A stretch of DNA of 64,000 nucleotides. Source: Helianthus annuus. Its lineage: Eukaryota > Streptophyta > Magnoliopsida > Asterales > Asteraceae. The notes under the pieces were generated by a model. That model was not told the origin of the DNA. It did not search any database and saw only the letters and a list, made by a program, of their open reading frames with translations. A program made the translations under genes and the position numbers. Location of the stretch: positions 133,092,904 to 133,156,903 of the forward strand of contig NC_035435.2 in assembly GCF_002127325.2 (NCBI RefSeq), given 5' to 3'. This document shows positions 45,949 through 57,854 of the stretch, one piece after another; the first letter of the stretch is position 1; each line of letters opens with the position of its first letter.

Positions 45949-48191
45949 TGTCACGACCCCCGACCCACCCTGGACGGAATCGAGTGTCGTGAGCAGTCCC
46001 GTGGTACCGGTGATTATTTTTGAAAAACATTGCAGCGGAATTTTCATCAGGACCGTGAGTTAGGAAAAATATCAGAGTTTAGAAAACACCGGATTTGATT
46101 TAAATAGATAGGATAAATCCCCATTTTAAAAAGATAAGTTTTATTTTATAAAACAATATTTCTTTAATAAGCCATTTCTTGATGCCTTTCAGTGCCGTAT
46201 CCAGCCTTATGATAATTACCTGAAACATGTTTGAAAAAGGTTTTGTCAGCGGGAAATGCTGAGTGAGATCATTCCATTTTTATAAAATATATTGTTATAC
46301 CTTACAGTATTAAGGTTTTATATTTATTTGCATTTACCTTACTCAATCAATATTTTGTCACATAATGGCAATTCCAATATACCAGCAATAATATCACTCA
46401 TTGGTTTACTTTCATCCAATAGTGAATTAATCAATTAACTATACTTTACTGTTTTTCAATTTATCTGTCATTAGGCGATTCCTATGACTGGGTCATATCA
46501 CTGTTCATAACATTGTTGATCATTCTTTCAACTAGTGTTCCTGGACATTATCACTGTTGATCATTCTTTCAACTAGTGATTCTAATTATAACATTGTTGA
46601 TCATTCTTTCCACTAGTGTTCCTGGACATTATCACTGTTGATCATTCTTTCAACTAGTGATTCTAATTATAACACTGTTGATCATTCTTTCAACTAGTGT
46701 TCCTGGACATTATCACTGTTGATCATTCTTTCAACTAGTGATTCTAATTATAACACTGTTGATCATTCTTTCAACTAGTGTTCCTGGACATTATCACTGT
46801 TGATCATTCTTTCAACTAGTGATTCTAATTATGACACTGTTGATCATTCTTTCAACTAGTGTCTTTGGACATATGATGTCTCATAACATTACTTTGTCAA
46901 TATATATTATCTATAGCACAAAATCATGCAATCCAGAATAATGACATTTCATATCAATTATTATAACTTATCAAAATATGTTAATTCACTAATTGTAATA
47001 TCAGGGTATAGTAACCTGACTAAAAGTATTATACTTGACTATTTTATTATGGTATGCATCATTTAAATTTTATACATAATAATTTAATGTTAAGAATAAT
47101 ATTAGTTATAATTGTGGTCATGCTAACTTCCTGGGTAATAGTAACGAGAATCAAATAATGTATAATACCTCCCATACCAGTAAAATATAATAACTTAATC
47201 ACTGCAAGTATAACTGGTAACCATTTAGGATTTTAGAAAGCATTTTGTAATATAATTGTTTCACAAAAAGGTGATAAAACCGTGATAAAAGAGTATAGAC
47301 TCACAAACGGTGAGAAAAGAGAAATGAACTCACATTGCAGATTTCCACCGGCAAGGTTTAGTCTACAGATAAGCCTTGATATATTGCTGATTCAATTTGG
47401 GCAGAGTCTAGTCTACTGATTAGCCTAATTCACACAAACGGGGTTGTAACTAATACAGCAATTACGACAATTCACGAGATTAAACCCTCATAACGATTAA
47501 CAAGTGCAATACTTCAACTCATTTATCGAATTATCGACAAACGACAAAGTATAATACTTTAATAATTCAATCGGATTCACAACGAATAACAGAGCATAGT
47601 CCGAATTCGAACAGCACTCAAATATTCAAGTCGAAATCACGATGAATAATCAAAGTACAAGCTCAATTTGAGCAGCACTCGGACAATCGTTGGATAGTTA
47701 CAATCGATCGGACGTTGAATCGTAATAGCGATCGAGTTATTACCCTGATTGCGGCCGCGTTTCGTGATCGGTGTGTGTTGTGTGGTAAACGAACGATATC
47801 TCTGTGTATATTTTGAGTTTTTACGTCGAATTAACGGCAAACTTCAAGTGCCACTGCCCCCTATTTATAGCTGAAAAATGTCCTCCCTCGCGTGTCACGA
47901 CAGGGAAACCTGGTCCTGGCGCGTGGCGCGAGAGGTCACTTTTAATATGAGGTAGCCACGCGTCTCAGTAGCTTGGGTAAGTCGACGGTTCGTTAAAATT
48001 CAATTTCTATCGAAAACAGTTTGGATAATACTAACTAGAAAATACCCCCCCTGAGTTTTAGGGGCCCTGATCCTGATTCCGATTGCTCTGAAACTTTTAG
48101 GGTTTGTGCAGAATCACTTGGGTGTCTTACTTAGGTTTTCCTATTGAACAAAATAATACAATAAATAATAGTTTTGACGAGGGTTGTTACA
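45949..48191 (-). repeat. Gag-only element copy 1, 5' LTR
   Basis: 2243 bp, upstream in minus sense, with the same nine-half-unit minisatellite (46510-46862) and the CTATAAATAG box at 47861-47870. Just inside it (45932-45943) is the primer site for initiator Met-tRNA. Confidence 0.92.
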
Positions 48192-49964
48192 TCTTATCTT
48201 CTTCTCCAAATCAGGCAAATATGCTTTATCAGATAACCTTCGTGTGTTGAAAGTAGCCTGCCTTGGAAGCAAATTTGTTACAGCTTTGAAATCCACTTTT
48301 GATGGGTCAGCAACCGGATTACCCCGTGGGTCCATGTAACATTCCAATTCTTCATTCCATCGTTTGGCTCTCTGGGCTTCTTTGAAAGGTTCATTTAATT
48401 TTCCAATTTCCCATCTTGCATAGTCGGCTTTCCACCATCTATCAGGATCAGCATCAGCAACAAATGCATACCCAACAGCATCTTCTTCAGGTAAAACTTC
48501 TTTGCTCCAATCATATTCTTCATCGTCGTAGATAACTGCAAGAGCCCTTGATTTTTCTTCTGGCTGTTTCAATCTTGGTGGCTCAGACTTGTTCTGATGG
48601 TAAATCGCTTTCTTGTAGTAATCTTCGTTGAATGGGTTCTCAGAATCATCAGCAGCATACGCATTTCTGCACTCGCGCTTGAAGTGACCTTTTTGTTTGC
48701 ATTTGAAGCATGTCACTTTGGATTTATCAAATCGCAGTTTGGTAGTTGGTCCACCAATTGACTTTCTCCCCGTGATTTCCATGAACCTCTGTGCTTGACG
48801 AACCGCACTGGCCATGCACCATCTTATGTCCATTTGTTCCATCTCCTCGGGGTCTAATTGATCATAATCTTCTTTCGTCAAATTGGTATTACCAATCTTC
48901 CCTGCAACGAGGCTTTCATACGATTCAAGTACAGATGCCAAGAAAACCATCTGTTGTTTCGCCGATTCTTCGCTGAAGTTCTGCCCATTCTTCAAATCAA
49001 CTGCGATATTACACTGGAATAGATTCTTTGAAGCAGATTGATCTGAGGTGTTTGAAGAAAATCCACTGTGAAAACCACTGTGAAGACTTTCATTGTTCAC
49101 TGAATTTGAACTTTCTGCAGAAAACACTGTTTTTGGAGATCCAGCCTGTGGTGCATTTCCTCTGTAGTAAAGTTCCACATTCTGCTGATACGCTGGACTG
49201 TTGACTTTGGATCTTTTTATCTCCAACCCATGGCTTTCAAGCCTTTCAATCAGCAAATCCACTTTTAAATCATCAGGCTTGATTGTATTTTTCAACATTA
49301 GAGCGAAGTATTGCCAATCTTGATCATTTGGCAATGAATCAAACAATTTATCCACCATCTCTTCTTCAGAATATTTGATTTCATGTCTGGCCAGCTCCAT
49401 TTTCAGATGTCCAAATCTCTCAATCATTTTACAAACAGATTCATTTTTCATACAACTGAATAAATCAAACTCTTTACGCAACAATTTCTTTTTGTTTTTG
49501 ACAATTTCATTACTCCCTATACACTTTTTCCCTAACGCTTCCCACAAACTCTTTGAAGTTTTCTCTTGTTCAAGTAACGAGATAATATCCTCTCTCACTG
49601 ACTGTTTGATTAATGTGATCATTTTATATTCAGCTACAACATTTTTTATGTCAATGTCAGTGAAATCTTTTGGATCTATCAACTCTCTTCCCTCTTTCAC
49701 TGGTTCAAAGTATCCATTTGTCAATTTTAACCAGCTTTCAGGAGCGAAAGCTTTTACCCAACCCTCAAATCTGTTTTTCCACCAGTTATAGTCTTCAACT
49801 TTCATTAACTTTGGTGGATTCTGTTGGCTTCTGTACATGTTCTCAAACTTCAAATTCTCCGAAATCTCTCTTGAATATTCTTTCAATTCAGATCTTCTAT
49901 CTGTCGATTCGGAAGTGAACGCGTTGTAAAATGTGTTGTAGAACTCTTCACCGTTGTTTGACAT
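48192..49964 (-). pseudogene. Sirevirus gag, N-terminal part
   Basis: Starts at ATG 49964 (MSNNGEEFYNTFYN) and stays open for 591 codons up to the insertion of the gag-only element. A UBN2-type domain (about residues 45-240) includes WWKNRFEGWVKAF, LWEALGKK and RFGHLKMELARHE. A first zinc knuckle follows (CFKCKQKGHFKREC), then an acidic region. The insertion falls cleanly after KKIR; the frame resumes in phase at 40794. The short extra tail in the LTR is spurious. The product is particle-forming gag; here it is broken by the insertion. Confidence 0.85.
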
Positions 49965-50605
49965 CTCTAATCACCTTGAATGTCTCGAATTACCTGAATC
50001 AACAAACAAACAAACACTTATCAGTTTAAACACTATCAAACAACTGAAACAAAATAATACTCGAACTGGTGAATATGCTTGTGCGGACTGAAGGTTGACA
50101 GACTGTGCGGACTGAACTTGATGCGAACTGAGATTTAATTTGTCAAACCGTACGAAGTGCTAAGACCCGAATCAAATTCACACAATCTTTTCCAATGACC
50201 TGATAAGATTCAAACGAACTGGACCTCCTCTTTTGAACTTTAACAACACATGGGCCGACAACAATTTCTAATGCTTTGATTGGGCCACTTTCTACCACTT
50301 GCCGACAATTCAATTAATATGTAAATTCTCATTTGGCCGTTAATATGTGATGGACTGACAAACAATTCAGAATTCAAACTCATGATTGGGCCACAAATGC
50401 AAGTGGAATATATCAATTTAAGTAATCATCACATGAACCATCAATTCAGTGGCCGACAATTTCTAAACACACATGAAGTTTGTTGAGTTTCTATTGAACC
50501 GATAATCTCTAAAAAATTATTATATCACATGCAAACTAACATGCAAACTTTATCCTATCACATGCTTTCGGCCGACAACAACTTATCAAAGTGATTTGTA
50601 ATTGG
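49965..50605 (-). other. Sirevirus leader, gag-proximal part
   Basis: Non-coding 5' leader of the Sirevirus on the minus strand. The phrase 'ggccgacaa' recurs (about 50252, 50285, 50450, 50571) together with 'gggccac', and 'tgtgcggactgaa' is doubled near 50090-50115. No gene is seen. Confidence 0.5.
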
Positions 50606-52984
50606 TGTAACGCTCCGCGTTTTTTCATAGCTTTCCATATTTAGAAACCACTGTGAGTATTCCTTTTTTTTTAGAGATTTTGTATCCTTGTATTCATTGT
50701 TTCGTTATAATCGTCGAAAAGCTTTATCTTTAATTTAATTCGTTCGTAAGTATGGTTATCCATCTATCCTATTCTGTTAATTAAATTAATTATTATTACT
50801 ATTTAAAAAGTTCATTTTTATTATATCATAGTAGGTCTCGTTAGATATTAGAGCTAGTAAATTAACCTGGTTAGTTTTGTTGTTGAACTGGTTTTCTTTT
50901 CTAACAAAAATTAACCTAGTTAACTAAACCCTTCAAAGTTTAGGGGCCTTATTGTCTTTGTTTCAAAAAAAAAAAGATAAATAAAACCCTAAAAATCCCA
51001 TTTTTGTTATTTCACCAGCCGTTATCTTAACCCTCAATCACCTTCTTCAAAACAGAGCTCCATCTTCAACACCACAACCCTGAACAAACATCCCCTACCT
51101 CCCTTCCTCTCGATCTCCCTAAACAGCGGCAGCAGGAGCCGAGCTCCAACGACTCCACCTACCGACGCCACCCAACCCTTCCCCCTCTGCTCTCCCTCGT
51201 TCTATCCGACGAAGACCACCATCCGATCCGCCACCTCTGTCCAAACGAATGGTCGGCCACCACTGTTTCGGTGGTGGCGTGCGGCGGCACAAATACAGAA
51301 GAGAGAGAGAGAGGGAGTGAGAGAGACGCGAGAGAGAGAAAGAGACGCGAAGATGAGAGGGCCGAACCCTCTTGTCGGCGACTGTTGACAAGGAGACCCG
51401 AAGACAGTGGTGGTTTTGGTTATCTTCGACAAGTTCTATGGCGGCCGACGTGAATAAACTCCGGTGAACATCAATCCGGTTTGTTTTATTCAGATTTAAT
51501 CTCAGTTCTTTGCTTGGTTTAGATATTTCAATTTATTCCTGCTCAATTTGGTTCAAACCGAGTTCACGTTGGTTCTGTTTCTCGGCTCGGGGCATGTCAC
51601 AACCAGATTCGGTTTGGTGTTCCGGTCAAACAGTCAACAACGGTTAAACGATCATCATCGGGTCAAACTCAGTCAAAGCTGGTCAACTGGAGTCGCGGTT
51701 CAGTCTCGATTCGGGTTTCGGGTCAGCGGGTTAAACACGAGCCACGGTATAATAATGTCGCGAATATTATTTATGTTGTTCTATTTTTTTTTATCTAAGT
51801 ATTGTTTTAATCGCGAACGCTATGTACCTTGTAACAAAAATGTAAACATATATATAAATATATTGTTTCGTTTATTGTTTGTTGAATTTTGAAAATAATA
51901 ATCGACACCTTGTTGTCGGGATCGTCCGAAAACAGAGGAAACTCTGCCCGTTTTTCGTATAAACCGGTAAAACAAACGTGTTAAATTCCTAAAGCGAAAC
52001 CTATCAAATTCGATTAACTTTTATAAAATAGATACAAATATATATTTATTTGACACCATTTCAACAATACTCTTGATAAGACTCGATTTATAACTTTTTT
52101 TAAAACTATATAAAATATATATGAATATATACATCTTTATATCAAAAAGTTGTACTTTACATTCCACTTCAAATCCTCCGGCATACTTTCCGTTTACTCA
52201 TGCAGCATCGTTTGCCCATATAGGGTGACCTCGGTGTTCCATCCTCCTAATCTCGTACCCTCGTCAACGCTTGAATAATCGGAAAACTTAGCAATTATCT
52301 GAGTATACTCGTACTTTTCCCCCCTTTTACTTTTACCACTTTTGGGGCGTAACATGTTTACCTATTGAAACTTACACATGAACTTTTGTCTAAACACATG
52401 AACATTCCTATAACATGCTTGTATATGTGATGGCTTGATACTTTAAATTTGGGTGATTCTTATGTGTTGAACTTATCATTAACTTCGTACGAGCCAAACC
52501 TTGACATATGTAGCGCTATAGGATTAACGACCCGCCTCTACTGAAACTTTGGTTATGTCATGAGCAAGTTGCGTTTTCTTGGTTTGATATGTTAGACACA
52601 TGCCATATTTAATGTTTATCTTGAATCGCATGCTTGCTATGAGGAATTGTTCACACTTTTATCTTATGCTATGTATGTACCAAACTTGTATACTCGCCTT
52701 TGCTTTTGCATTGACTTTATTTTAACATGTTACAGGTGGATGTTGACGATGCATGGAATCTAATAGGATGCTTAGATACACACTTAGAAAGAATTGTATT
52801 TGTATTGTATCATTTTATTATTCGTGTTGTTGTACTTTGTTTCAAAAGCCTTGTAATTGATCCTTTAGAAATTGAATGAAATGATTATTTAAATACTTGT
52901 CACAATTATTAGCGTTATGATGTCTCGAGCAATCTTCACACTTCGTCTCATCCCGATGTTTCCGCCATTGGTTGGGGTGTGACA
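50606..52984. mobile_element. Gypsy-like solo LTR in the Sirevirus leader
   Basis: A 2379-bp block beginning TGTAACGCTCCGCG and ending GGTTGGGGTGTGACA, flanked by ATTGG (50601-50605 and 52985-52989). It has no internal genes, primer site or second LTR, so it is best read as a solo LTR left by LTR-LTR recombination. The minus-strand start TGTCACACCCCAACC is typical in style of plant Gypsy LTRs. A GA-rich microsatellite lies at 51300-51350. Frames around 51119-51453 arise from low-complexity sequence and are not called. Confidence 0.75.
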
Positions 52985-53126
52985 ATTGGGCCGATGAAGA
53001 ATAAATGTCAGACAATTCTTTAAAAGCAATATGTTGATTGTGCCTTTTGTTGTATGATTGGACCGCACTATTGTTCACATGTAAACATTTAATGAAGTTG
53101 ACTGTTAATGCATAATGATGTTCCCT

Positions 53127-53377
53127 TTCAAACGTGATGTAGTTTCAAGCGGTTGGAATCTTTCAAACGGGAGCACACCCTCAAACAGTCATACCTTCAA
53201 ACGGTCACACCCTCAAACGATCAGTTCAAACGGTAGTGTCAGTTTCAAACGGGAAGGTGTCAATATCAAACGATATACTTCAAACGGAATACATGTTTTC
53301 AAACGAGAGGACTGCTTCAAACGGCCAGTTCAAACGGGAACCCCCATTTCAAACGAACAGTCACTGATTCAAACGAA
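53127..53377. repeat. Array of TTCAAACG motifs in the Sirevirus leader
   Basis: About fourteen copies of (T)TCAAACG(G/A) in 250 bp, spaced mostly 13-25 bp apart (for example 53127, 53162, 53196, 53214, 53224, 53242, 53280, 53298, 53315, 53329, 53347, 53368). On the minus strand, in the direction of transcription, each reads CGTTTGAA. The intervening bases are unrelated, so the motif itself rather than a longer unit is repeated. Confidence 0.85.
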
Positions 53378-53637
53378 CTTCGGACCTAAAAACTCGAATT
53401 TCTCCTAATCGGCTAGGAGTTTGAATCTGAAATTTGGTAGGGTTGTAGATCAGGTGTTTTCGCACAACATATCAAAAAATCAATTGATTCGGACCGTAAA
53501 AACCTGTTCAATTTGACGATTTTCAGAAAAAAATGTGAAAAATATGTAAAAGATGAAATTCGAATCTGAATCTGATAATTTTCGGCTCGGAAATGTGTGA
53601 TAGATCAGTGCAATCGAGCTCCTGCTCTGATACCACT

Positions 53638-54041
53638 TGTAGGACCGGTTTTGACTCCGAAACGATTGCGAAACGTACGTATAACGTGCAGAATCCATAC
53701 ACGAACGCGACCTAAACACACATGATGTAATATAATCTGTGATTCTATTAATCAAATCTGAAAACGTACAAGAACCTGAATCACGATGTCACTTTCTCTC
53801 TCTCTAGTTTCTCTCTCTAGCTCTAGAAAGCTCCAAAATGACAAATGTAGCAAAAGTTCCTAATCTAAACATAACCTCCCTATTTATAGGCCTTGGCTTT
53901 TAATGAGATTTCTCATTAATTACAATATTGCCACCTTGCCTATTTGTCTAGATATTACAATATAACAATATAAATCTTGTTTTCTTCGGTTTCTGCTACG
54001 GATTAGATTGACGGAGGCGATAGACAGATAATGCACTAACA
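53638..54041 (-). repeat. Sirevirus 5' LTR
   Basis: 404 bp, upstream in minus sense, followed by TGGTATCAGAGCAGGAGC, the initiator Met-tRNA primer site. Minus-strand CTATAAATAGGG lies at about 53878-53889. Confidence 0.9.
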
Positions 54042-54362
54042 GAGATAATTACATCATCGAAAAGAATAAGAGTAAATTTGTATATTACAATTAAAAAGTA
54101 AACTAAATAAGAATTTTCTATAGTTAAGTAGAATAGATTAAACAATTTAATATTTAGTAGGAGAATTATATATAATTAATTAAAAGAGATTAAACTAAAT
54201 AATAATTATCCATCAGATATTAAACTAAATAATATTCAATACGATGGTTATCTATAATTAATTAGAAGAGATTAAATTAAAATAACAATTATCTATAAGA
54301 CATGACCTAATATGATGACACGTATCCCTTAATTGGGTTCTTTTATTATATAGTATAGATAA

Positions 54363-55436
54363 CTAGGTTATAAGCCCGTGTAGTACACGGGTTGAATAAA
54401 TGAATTTTATATACTAAATAATAAAACAATATATGTTTAAAAACCTCCTTTATTGCACAGGTTGAATAAATATAATTTTATATATTAAATAATAAAAAGT
54501 TATATCTATAAAAACCATATTGTACGAGTTGAATAAATTTAATTTTATATACCAAATAAAAAAGTTACATATCTTTAAAACCACGTGTATTACTCGGGTT
54601 GAATAATCTTTAAAAAACCTCATTTATTACACAGGTTGAATAAATGTAATTTTCTATACTAAATAATAAAAAATATATAATTTTTTAGTAATGAGATAAA
54701 AATATTTCATATATTAATATAAAGTTTGGTTTTCGTGATAAATAATTTGTTTTATTTAAAAATATCTTAAATTAACAATTTAAATTTTAGAATTATATTT
54801 TAAATTTAACCTTTTATTTAAAACTTGTAAATGTAACGAAGTCTCAATAAATTTAACCATTTATTTAAAACTTGTAAATGTAGAAATGACAAATAATATT
54901 AGTTAATTTTATTTTAAGTTTTGTAAAATATATTTGATACCAAACTAAACAAACCATTCAAATATATAGTTAATATCAAGAGTAAATTACGATTTTGGCC
55001 CATGTGGTTATATCACTTTTACACTTTTAGCCAAAAAATGAATATTTTAACATCTGAGCCCCCAACATGTTTTTTTCTAACCTTTTTGGCCCCTAACACT
55101 AACCTCATCCATTCACTTTTAGGGGCCAAAAGGGTTTAAAAATAGACGTTGAGGGCTCAGATGTTAAAAGATTCCTTTTTGGGCTAAAAGGGTAAAAGTG
55201 ATATAACCACAGGGGCGAAAATCGTAATTTACTCTAATATCAAATTAGATAACTAAGTTTGAATTTGAAGTAAATACATAAATATAAAAGTAATAATCAA
55301 ACTAAATAAAATTTAGCAAAAGGATTATCTATAATTAGTTAGAAGAGATTAAAATAAAATAATAATTATCCATAAAACATGGCCTAATATGATGACACGT
55401 GTCTCAAAGTTGGTTTCTTTTATTATAGTAGATAGA
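54363..55436 (-). mobile_element. Helitron H2, minus strand, complete non-autonomous copy
   Basis: In minus sense it starts TCTATCTACTATAATAAAAG (55436, preceded by A) and ends with hairpin CCCGTGTACTACACGGG (54391-54375), eight bases and CTAG (54366-54363), followed by T. The 3' third is a tandem array (54363-54680) of units carrying hairpin-like 'gtgtattac(t/a)c(g/a)ggttgaat'. There is no Rep/helicase gene. H2 lies head-to-tail with H1, separated by three bases. Confidence 0.8.
54980..55234. mobile_element. Mutator-type MITE inside Helitron H2
   Basis: A 9-bp duplication TAATATCAA (54971-54979 and 55235-55243) flanks a 255-bp element. Its ends pair over some 50 bp: GAGTAAATTACGATTTTGGC against the inward-read right end GAGTAAATTACGATTTTCGC. 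A 9-bp duplication and long TIRs fit the Mutator superfamily. Inner sequences also pair (agggctcagatgtt facing aacatctgagccc), so it folds into a hairpin. Confidence 0.85.
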
Positions 55437-55658
55437 TATTATTAACATTCTAAAATTACACGTACTATTGACATTCTAAACTTTGATATTATTTTTTGAT
55501 ATATATCTAACAAAATGCTTAAAACAAAGCCTCGCAAATAAAAAAATGAATGTCCAAATATGAAGTTTTGGCATATGACTAAATAATTAGTCTTTATTTA
55601 GAAGGAAAAAAAAACATAAGATGGATAGTGAAGGGTTTGCAGAAATATGTGTAGCCAA
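55437..55658. other. Short AT-rich spacer
   Basis: Between Helitron H2 and the CACTA terminus. The phrase 'attctaaa' with 'attgacattct' repeats near 55440-55480. No gene. Confidence 0.4.
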
Positions 55659-55672
55659 CACTACTACAAAAT

Positions 55673-57854
55673 TGTCACGACCCCCGACCCACCCTGGACG
55701 GAATCGGATGTCGTGAGCAGTCCCGTGGTACCGGTGATTATTTTTTGAAAAACATTGCAGCGGAATTTTCATCAGGACCGTGAGTTAGGAAAAATATCAG
55801 AGTTTAGAAAACACCGGATTTGATTTAAATAGATGGGATAACTCCCTATTTTAAAATGGTAGCTTTAATAAAGATAAATTTTATTTAATAAAACAATATT
55901 TCTTTAATTTGATTAAAATAAGCCATTTCTTGATGCCTTTCAGTGCCGTATCCAGCCTTATGATAATTACCTGAAACATGTTTGAAAAAGGTTTTGTCAG
56001 CGGGAATGCTGAGTGAATTCATTCCATTTTTATAAAATATATTGTTATACCTTACAGTATTAAGGTTTTATATTTATTTGCATTTACCTTATTCAACCAG
56101 TATTTTGTCACATAATGGTAATTCCAACATAACAGCAATAGTATCACTCATTGGCTTACTTTCGTCCAATAGTGAATTTATCAAATAACTATACTTTATT
56201 ATTACTCACTTTATCTGTCATTAGGTGATTCTTGTGACTGGGCCATATCACTGTTGATCATTTTTTCAACTAGTGATTCAAATTATAACACTGTTGATCA
56301 TTCTCTCAACTAGGGTCTTTGGTCATATCGCTGTTGATCATTCTTTCAACTAGCGATTCTATTCATGGCACTGTTGATCATTCTTTCAACTAGTGCTTCT
56401 GGTCATTATCACTGTTGATCATTCTTTCAACTAGTGATTCTAATTATAACACTGTTGATCATTCTTTCAACTAGTGTCTTTGGACATATCACTGCTGATC
56501 ATTCTTTTAGCTAGTGACTTTGGACATAATGATGTCTTATTACTTTGTCAAATTTATTATCTATAGCATAAAATCATGCAATCCAGAATAATGACATTTT
56601 ATGTCAACTATTATAACTTATCAAAATATGTTAATTCACTAATTGTAATATCATGATATAATAACCTGACTACAAATAGAATACAGTATACTTGACTTTA
56701 TTATGGTATCCGCCATTTGGATTTATACATAATAATTTAATGTTAAGAATAATATTAGTTATAATTGTGGTCATGCTAACTTCCTGGGTAATAGTAACGA
56801 AAATCAAATAATGTATAATACCTCACATACCAGTAGTTATTATAAAATATAATAACTTAATCACTGTAAGTATAACTGGTAACCATTTAGGATTTTAGAA
56901 AGCATTTTGTAATATAATTGTTTCACAAAAAGGTGATAAAACTGTGATAAAAGAGTATGGACTCACAAACGGTGAGAAAAGAAAAATGAACTCACAGTGC
57001 AGATTTCTACGGGCAAAGTTTAGTTTACAGATATCCTTGATATATCGCTGATTCAATTTGGGCAGAGTCTAGTCTACTGATTAGCCTAATTCACACAAAC
57101 GGGGTTGTAACTAATACAGCAATTACGACAATTCACGGGATTAAACCTTCACAACGATTAACAAGTGCGATACTTCAACTCATTTATCGAATTATCGACA
57201 AACGACAAAGTATAATACTTTAATAATTCAATCGGATTCACAACGAATAACAGAGCATAGTCTGAATTCGAACAGCACTCAAATATTCAAGTCGAAATCA
57301 CGATGAACAATAAAGTATAAGCTCAATTTGAGCAGCACTCGGACAATCGTCGGATAGTTATAATCGATCGGATGTTGAATCGTAATAGCGATCGAGTTAT
57401 TACCCTGATTGCGGCGTCGATTCGTGAATCGTGTGTGTTAATTGTGGTAAACAGGCCGTAACTCAGTGCTTTAGACGAATTTCTTCGTCGTTCAAACGCA
57501 GAATTTCAAGTCCCAACCTCTACTATTTATAGCTGGAAAATAGTCCCCCTCGCGTGTCACGACAGGGAAACCTGGTCCTGGCGCGTGGCGCGAGAGGTCA
57601 CTTTTAATATGAGGTAGCCACGCGTCTCAGTAGCTTGGGTGAGTCGACGGTTCGTTAAAATTCAATTTCTATCGAAAACAGTTTGGATAATACTAACTAG
57701 GAAATACCCCCCCCTGAGTTTTAGGGGCCCTGATCCTGATTCCGATTGTTCTGAAAATTTTAGGGGTCATGCAGTATCACTTGGGTGTTTTAATTAGGTT
57801 TTCCTATTGAATAAAATAATACAATAAATGATAGTTTTGACGAGGGTTGTTACA
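55673..57854 (-). repeat. Gag-only element copy 2, 3' LTR
   Basis: 2182 bp. The minisatellite (56250-56522) has seven half-units, two fewer than in copy 1, with more variation between units. The minus-strand CTATAAATAG box is at about 57526-57535. Confidence 0.92.

Larger units (their letters stand above)
40800..48191 (-). mobile_element. Gag-only LTR element, copy 1 (TR-GAG type)
   Basis: LTRs at 40800-43041 and 45949-48191 start TGTCACGACCC and end GTTGTTACA on the plus strand and are flanked by TCTTA (40795-40799 and 48192-48196). In minus sense, TGGTATCAGAGC lies five bases inside the 5' LTR and AAGGTGGGGAGGA precedes the 3' LTR. Between them are one Gypsy-type gag gene and about 1.4 kb of tandem-repeat sequence, with no protease, RT, RNase H or integrase. 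This matches the category called TR-GAG: non-autonomous LTR elements keeping only gag. The two 2.24-kb LTRs differ at very few sites, so insertion is recent. Confidence 0.92.
36222..54041 (-). mobile_element. Sirevirus (Copia) with deleted pol and two nested insertions
   Basis: LTRs lie at 36222-36623 and 53638-54041, with GAGAT duplications at 36217-36221 and 54042-54046. In minus sense TGGTATCAGAGC follows the 5' LTR directly (53636-53623) and CAAGGGGGAGTC precedes the 3' LTR. Gag is very long. Protease, integrase, RT and RNase H are absent, and several extra purine tracts precede the 3' LTR, as in Sireviruses. A gag-only element (40800-48191) splits gag and a solo LTR (50606-52984) splits the leader. 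Without these the Sirevirus is about 8.0 kb. LTR differences are few (about seven), so it is younger than the Helitron it entered. Confidence 0.85.
32564..54359 (-). mobile_element. Helitron H1, minus strand, split by nested retrotransposons
   Basis: The 3' end (minus sense) is at 32564: a hairpin CCGTGTATTACACGG (32577-32591) nine bases before the terminal CTAG, followed by T. The 5' end is at 54359: TCTATACTATATAATAAAAG preceded by A. Insertion between A and T, TC start, hairpin and CTRR end are the Helitron hallmarks. The two halves match the corresponding ends of the uninterrupted relative at 54363-55436. Removing the Copia fragment and the Sirevirus leaves roughly 1 kb of non-coding, non-autonomous Helitron. 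Its remaining interior (about 35896-36216 and 54047-54359) is AT-rich and gene-free. Confidence 0.75.

Noticed and set aside
51119..51453. Arg/Ser-rich frames on both strands in the solo LTR
   Set aside because: They arise from GA/CT microsatellite and leader-like sequence inside an LTR.
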